DNA of 8,242 bases, taken from positions 2,108 to 10,349 of the forward strand of contig JARGNS010000082.1 in NCBI GenBank assembly GCA_029213105.1, in the 5' to 3' direction. Below are positions 7,161 to 8,242 of the stretch, one piece after another. The notes under the pieces are model-generated. The model was not told where the DNA came from and searched no databases. It saw only the letters and a list, made by a program, of their open reading frames with translations. Source of the DNA: Planctomycetota bacterium (GTDB lineage: Bacteria; Planctomycetota; PLA2; JAEUHO01). The position numbers were made by a program, and so were the translations under genes. Positions within the stretch are counted from its first letter, which is position 1. Every line of letters starts with the position of its first letter.

Positions 7161-7520
7161 GCCGTCTGGCCGGTACGCGGCGTAGCCGTCGGGGGGCGCA
7201 CCGCCGTCGAAGAAGACGGCCAACTCACGCTTGACGCCCTCGACCTCGAAGTCGAGCTCGACGCGCACCACCGCACACGCGCTGCGCGTGCGATCGGCCA
7301 GGGCCAGGTTCTCGGGCGTGGGATCCGTGCCGACGACGGGGTGCTCCAGCACCGCACGCTCGCCCTCCGTCACCGACGTCTCCAGGTCGGCGATCTGCAC
7401 CAGCGCGCCCATCCCCCCCATGTTGCGGATGCGCACGGAGACCCGGCGACCACGGGAGAGGAACAACTCCCCCGGAAGATCGACCGGCAAGCGGTCCGCG
7501 CGGCGACGTTCCTGCGACAT
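7157..7520 (-). CDS. PilZ-domain protein, with an uncertain (possibly frameshifted) 3' end
   Basis: PilZ domains bind cyclic di-GMP and relay it to motility, polysaccharide or other outputs. The start MSQERRRADR contains the RxxxR motif (R6 to R10), followed by VDLPGELFL and VSVRIRNMGGMGALVQI, the usual strand pattern of a cytoplasmic single-domain PilZ protein. The second motif, normally [D/N]xSxxG, reads N33-M-G-G-M-G38, with Gly in place of Ser. The domain ends around ELAVFFDGGAP (near residue 108). In the original frame there is no stop until 6465, which would require about 700 bases antisense to the lipoprotein gene. If one base of the six-G run at 7191-7196 is absent, the product ends PTATPRTGQTA at a TAG (7157-7159), 120 residues in all. 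I report that end. The ATG has an in-frame TAG 12 bases upstream and no clear Shine-Dalgarno. It is divergent from the DUF368 gene. Confidence 0.7.
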
Positions 7521-7588
7521 GCTGGCAGTCTAGCCTGCACGCGGGATTGTGACGCCAGCCGATTCCCGCAGCGTGGTAGAGGAGGAGC
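7521..7588. promoter_or_regulatory. Divergent intergenic region between PilZ gene and DUF368 gene, with inverted repeats
   Basis: This 68-bp gap serves both genes. It contains two interleaved inverted repeats: GCTGGC (7521-7526) with GCCAGC (7554-7559), and GCGGGA (7541-7546) with TCCCGC (7564-7569). A TTGTGA (7547-7552) resembles a -35 box for the plus gene but has no matching -10. The purine-rich AGAGGAGGAG (7578-7587) is the DUF368 ribosome site. Repeats this short can arise by chance in GC-rich DNA. Confidence 0.4.
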
Positions 7589-8242
7589 ATGAACGAGGCC
7601 GACAACCAGCAGGAGGAGGGCACGGAGGCGACCACGCCCCTGCCGTGGCCCCTCACCGGGGTGTGTGGGCTCTGCATGGGCGCGGCCGACGCCGTGCCCG
7701 GGGTCTCCGGTGGCACGATCGCGCTCATCCTCGGCGTCTACCGCCGACTCATCGACTCGATCGGCACGGTCCTCAAGCTGCCCCTGCACGCACGCAGCGC
7801 CGAGGGCCGTGCGCGTGTGGCGCGCGCGTTCCACTTCCTCGTGCCGCTGGGCCTGGGTGTGGTGATCGCCTACTGGCTCGGTACCCGGCTGCTCGTCGGC
7901 CCGACGGAGGTGAAGGGCCTGCTACGGCGCCCCGACACGGCACCGCTCTGTTACGCGTTCTTCTTCGGCCTCGTGCTCTTCAGCCTGCACGAGCCGTGGC
8001 AGCGCATCACACGCCGGGACGCGCGCTCGTGGATCGCTGCGTTCGTCGCCGCCGCCGTGACGGCGTGGGCGGTCGGCCTCGAGCACGCGCAGCGCGAGCC
8101 CGAGACCTGGATGCTGCTCTACGGCGGCGCGCTGGCCATTGCCGTCATGTTGCTCCCGGGCATCAGCGGCTCGCTCATGCTGCTCGTCATCGGCCAATAC
8201 ACGGCCATCACGACGGCCATCCACGACCTCACGGGGGACGCC
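7589..8242 (+). CDS. DUF368/PopT-family polyprenyl-phosphate translocase (5' part, runs off right edge)
   Basis: DUF368 proteins have been shown in other bacteria to return undecaprenyl phosphate, the lipid carrier for cell-wall and surface glycans, across the cytoplasmic membrane. The first 218 residues are visible. The family hallmark is intact near the N-terminus: GLCMGAADAVPGVSGGTIA (27-45) followed by LILGVY. The second, pseudo-symmetric copy of the core, LLPGISGSLMLLVIGQY, begins at about residue 188. Several hydrophobic segments lie between them (for example FLVPLGLGVVIAYWLG, YAFFFGLVLFSL, WIAAFVAAAVTAWAVGL). Before the first motif there is a short acidic cytoplasmic tail (NEADNQQEEGTEA). 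Relatives have about 270-320 residues, so roughly a quarter to a third is missing at the right edge. AGGAGG lies 3 bases before the ATG (GAGGA at 5 bases), which fixes the start. The family assignment is firm; direct evidence of this member's substrate is lacking. Confidence 0.93.
   Translation, partial: MNEADNQQEEGTEATTPLPWPLTGVCGLCMGAADAVPGVSGGTIALILGVYRRLIDSIGTVLKLPLHARSAEGRARVARAFHFLVPLGLGVVIAYWLGTRLLVGPTEVKGLLRRPDTAPLCYAFFFGLVLFSLHEPWQRITRRDARSWIAAFVAAAVTAWAVGLEHAQREPETWMLLYGGALAIAVMLLPGISGSLMLLVIGQYTAITTAIHDLTGDA

Noticed and set aside
7157..7185. Small GGCC/GGCC hairpin after the convergent stop codons
   Set aside because: A 4-bp stem without a T-tract is expected by chance at this GC content.

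Overview
The window is GC-rich (roughly 70% by eye), densely coding, chromosomal-looking bacterial DNA. It has seven protein genes and almost no intergenic space. Three products carry exported-protein signals, two of them with a lipobox (LAAC), and Shine-Dalgarno sequences precede several starts. This fits a Gram-negative-type, high-GC bacterium. The style of the secreted proteins (a strand-rich 'dG..EG.v' module and SPDG-type propeller repeats in a lipoprotein) reminds me of Planctomycetota or Myxococcota, but this is an impression and not proof. I see no tRNA or rRNA gene, insertion sequence, phage gene or CRISPR array.

Layout from left to right. (1) A 5'-terminal fragment of an exported protein of unknown function on the minus strand runs off the left edge. 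(2) Upstream of it on the same strand is selB, the selenocysteine-specific elongation factor; the two may form an operon. (3) A 108-bp divergent region holding two competing stem-loops separates selB from recJ, the single-strand-specific 5'-3' exonuclease, on the plus strand. (4) recJ converges, with a 13-bp gap, on a minus-strand lipoprotein that looks like a beta-propeller. (5) A 143-bp divergent region with a candidate promoter leads to a second, plus-strand lipoprotein that seems to contain two related modules. (6) This gene converges on a minus-strand PilZ-domain gene whose 3' end is unclear: the annotated frame has no stop at the gene boundary, but a one-base change in a six-G run would end it at a TAG that shares a CTAG palindrome with the neighbour's stop. 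(7) A 68-bp divergent region leads to a DUF368/PopT-type polyprenyl-phosphate translocase, cut by the right edge.

The genes do not form an obvious single pathway. selB implies that the organism makes selenoproteins, recJ belongs to DNA repair, PilZ points to c-di-GMP signalling or a derivative of it, and the DUF368 protein belongs to envelope lipid-carrier recycling. The lipoproteins are uncharacterised. I do not find convincing evidence of a new multi-gene system. The items most worth a second look are the PilZ gene end, its altered second motif, the duplicated lipoprotein and the selB/recJ leader.

Because of the GC content, very long open frames run antisense to selB, recJ and the propeller gene. 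These were judged to be shadows. No stretch longer than 300 bases lacks a gene.
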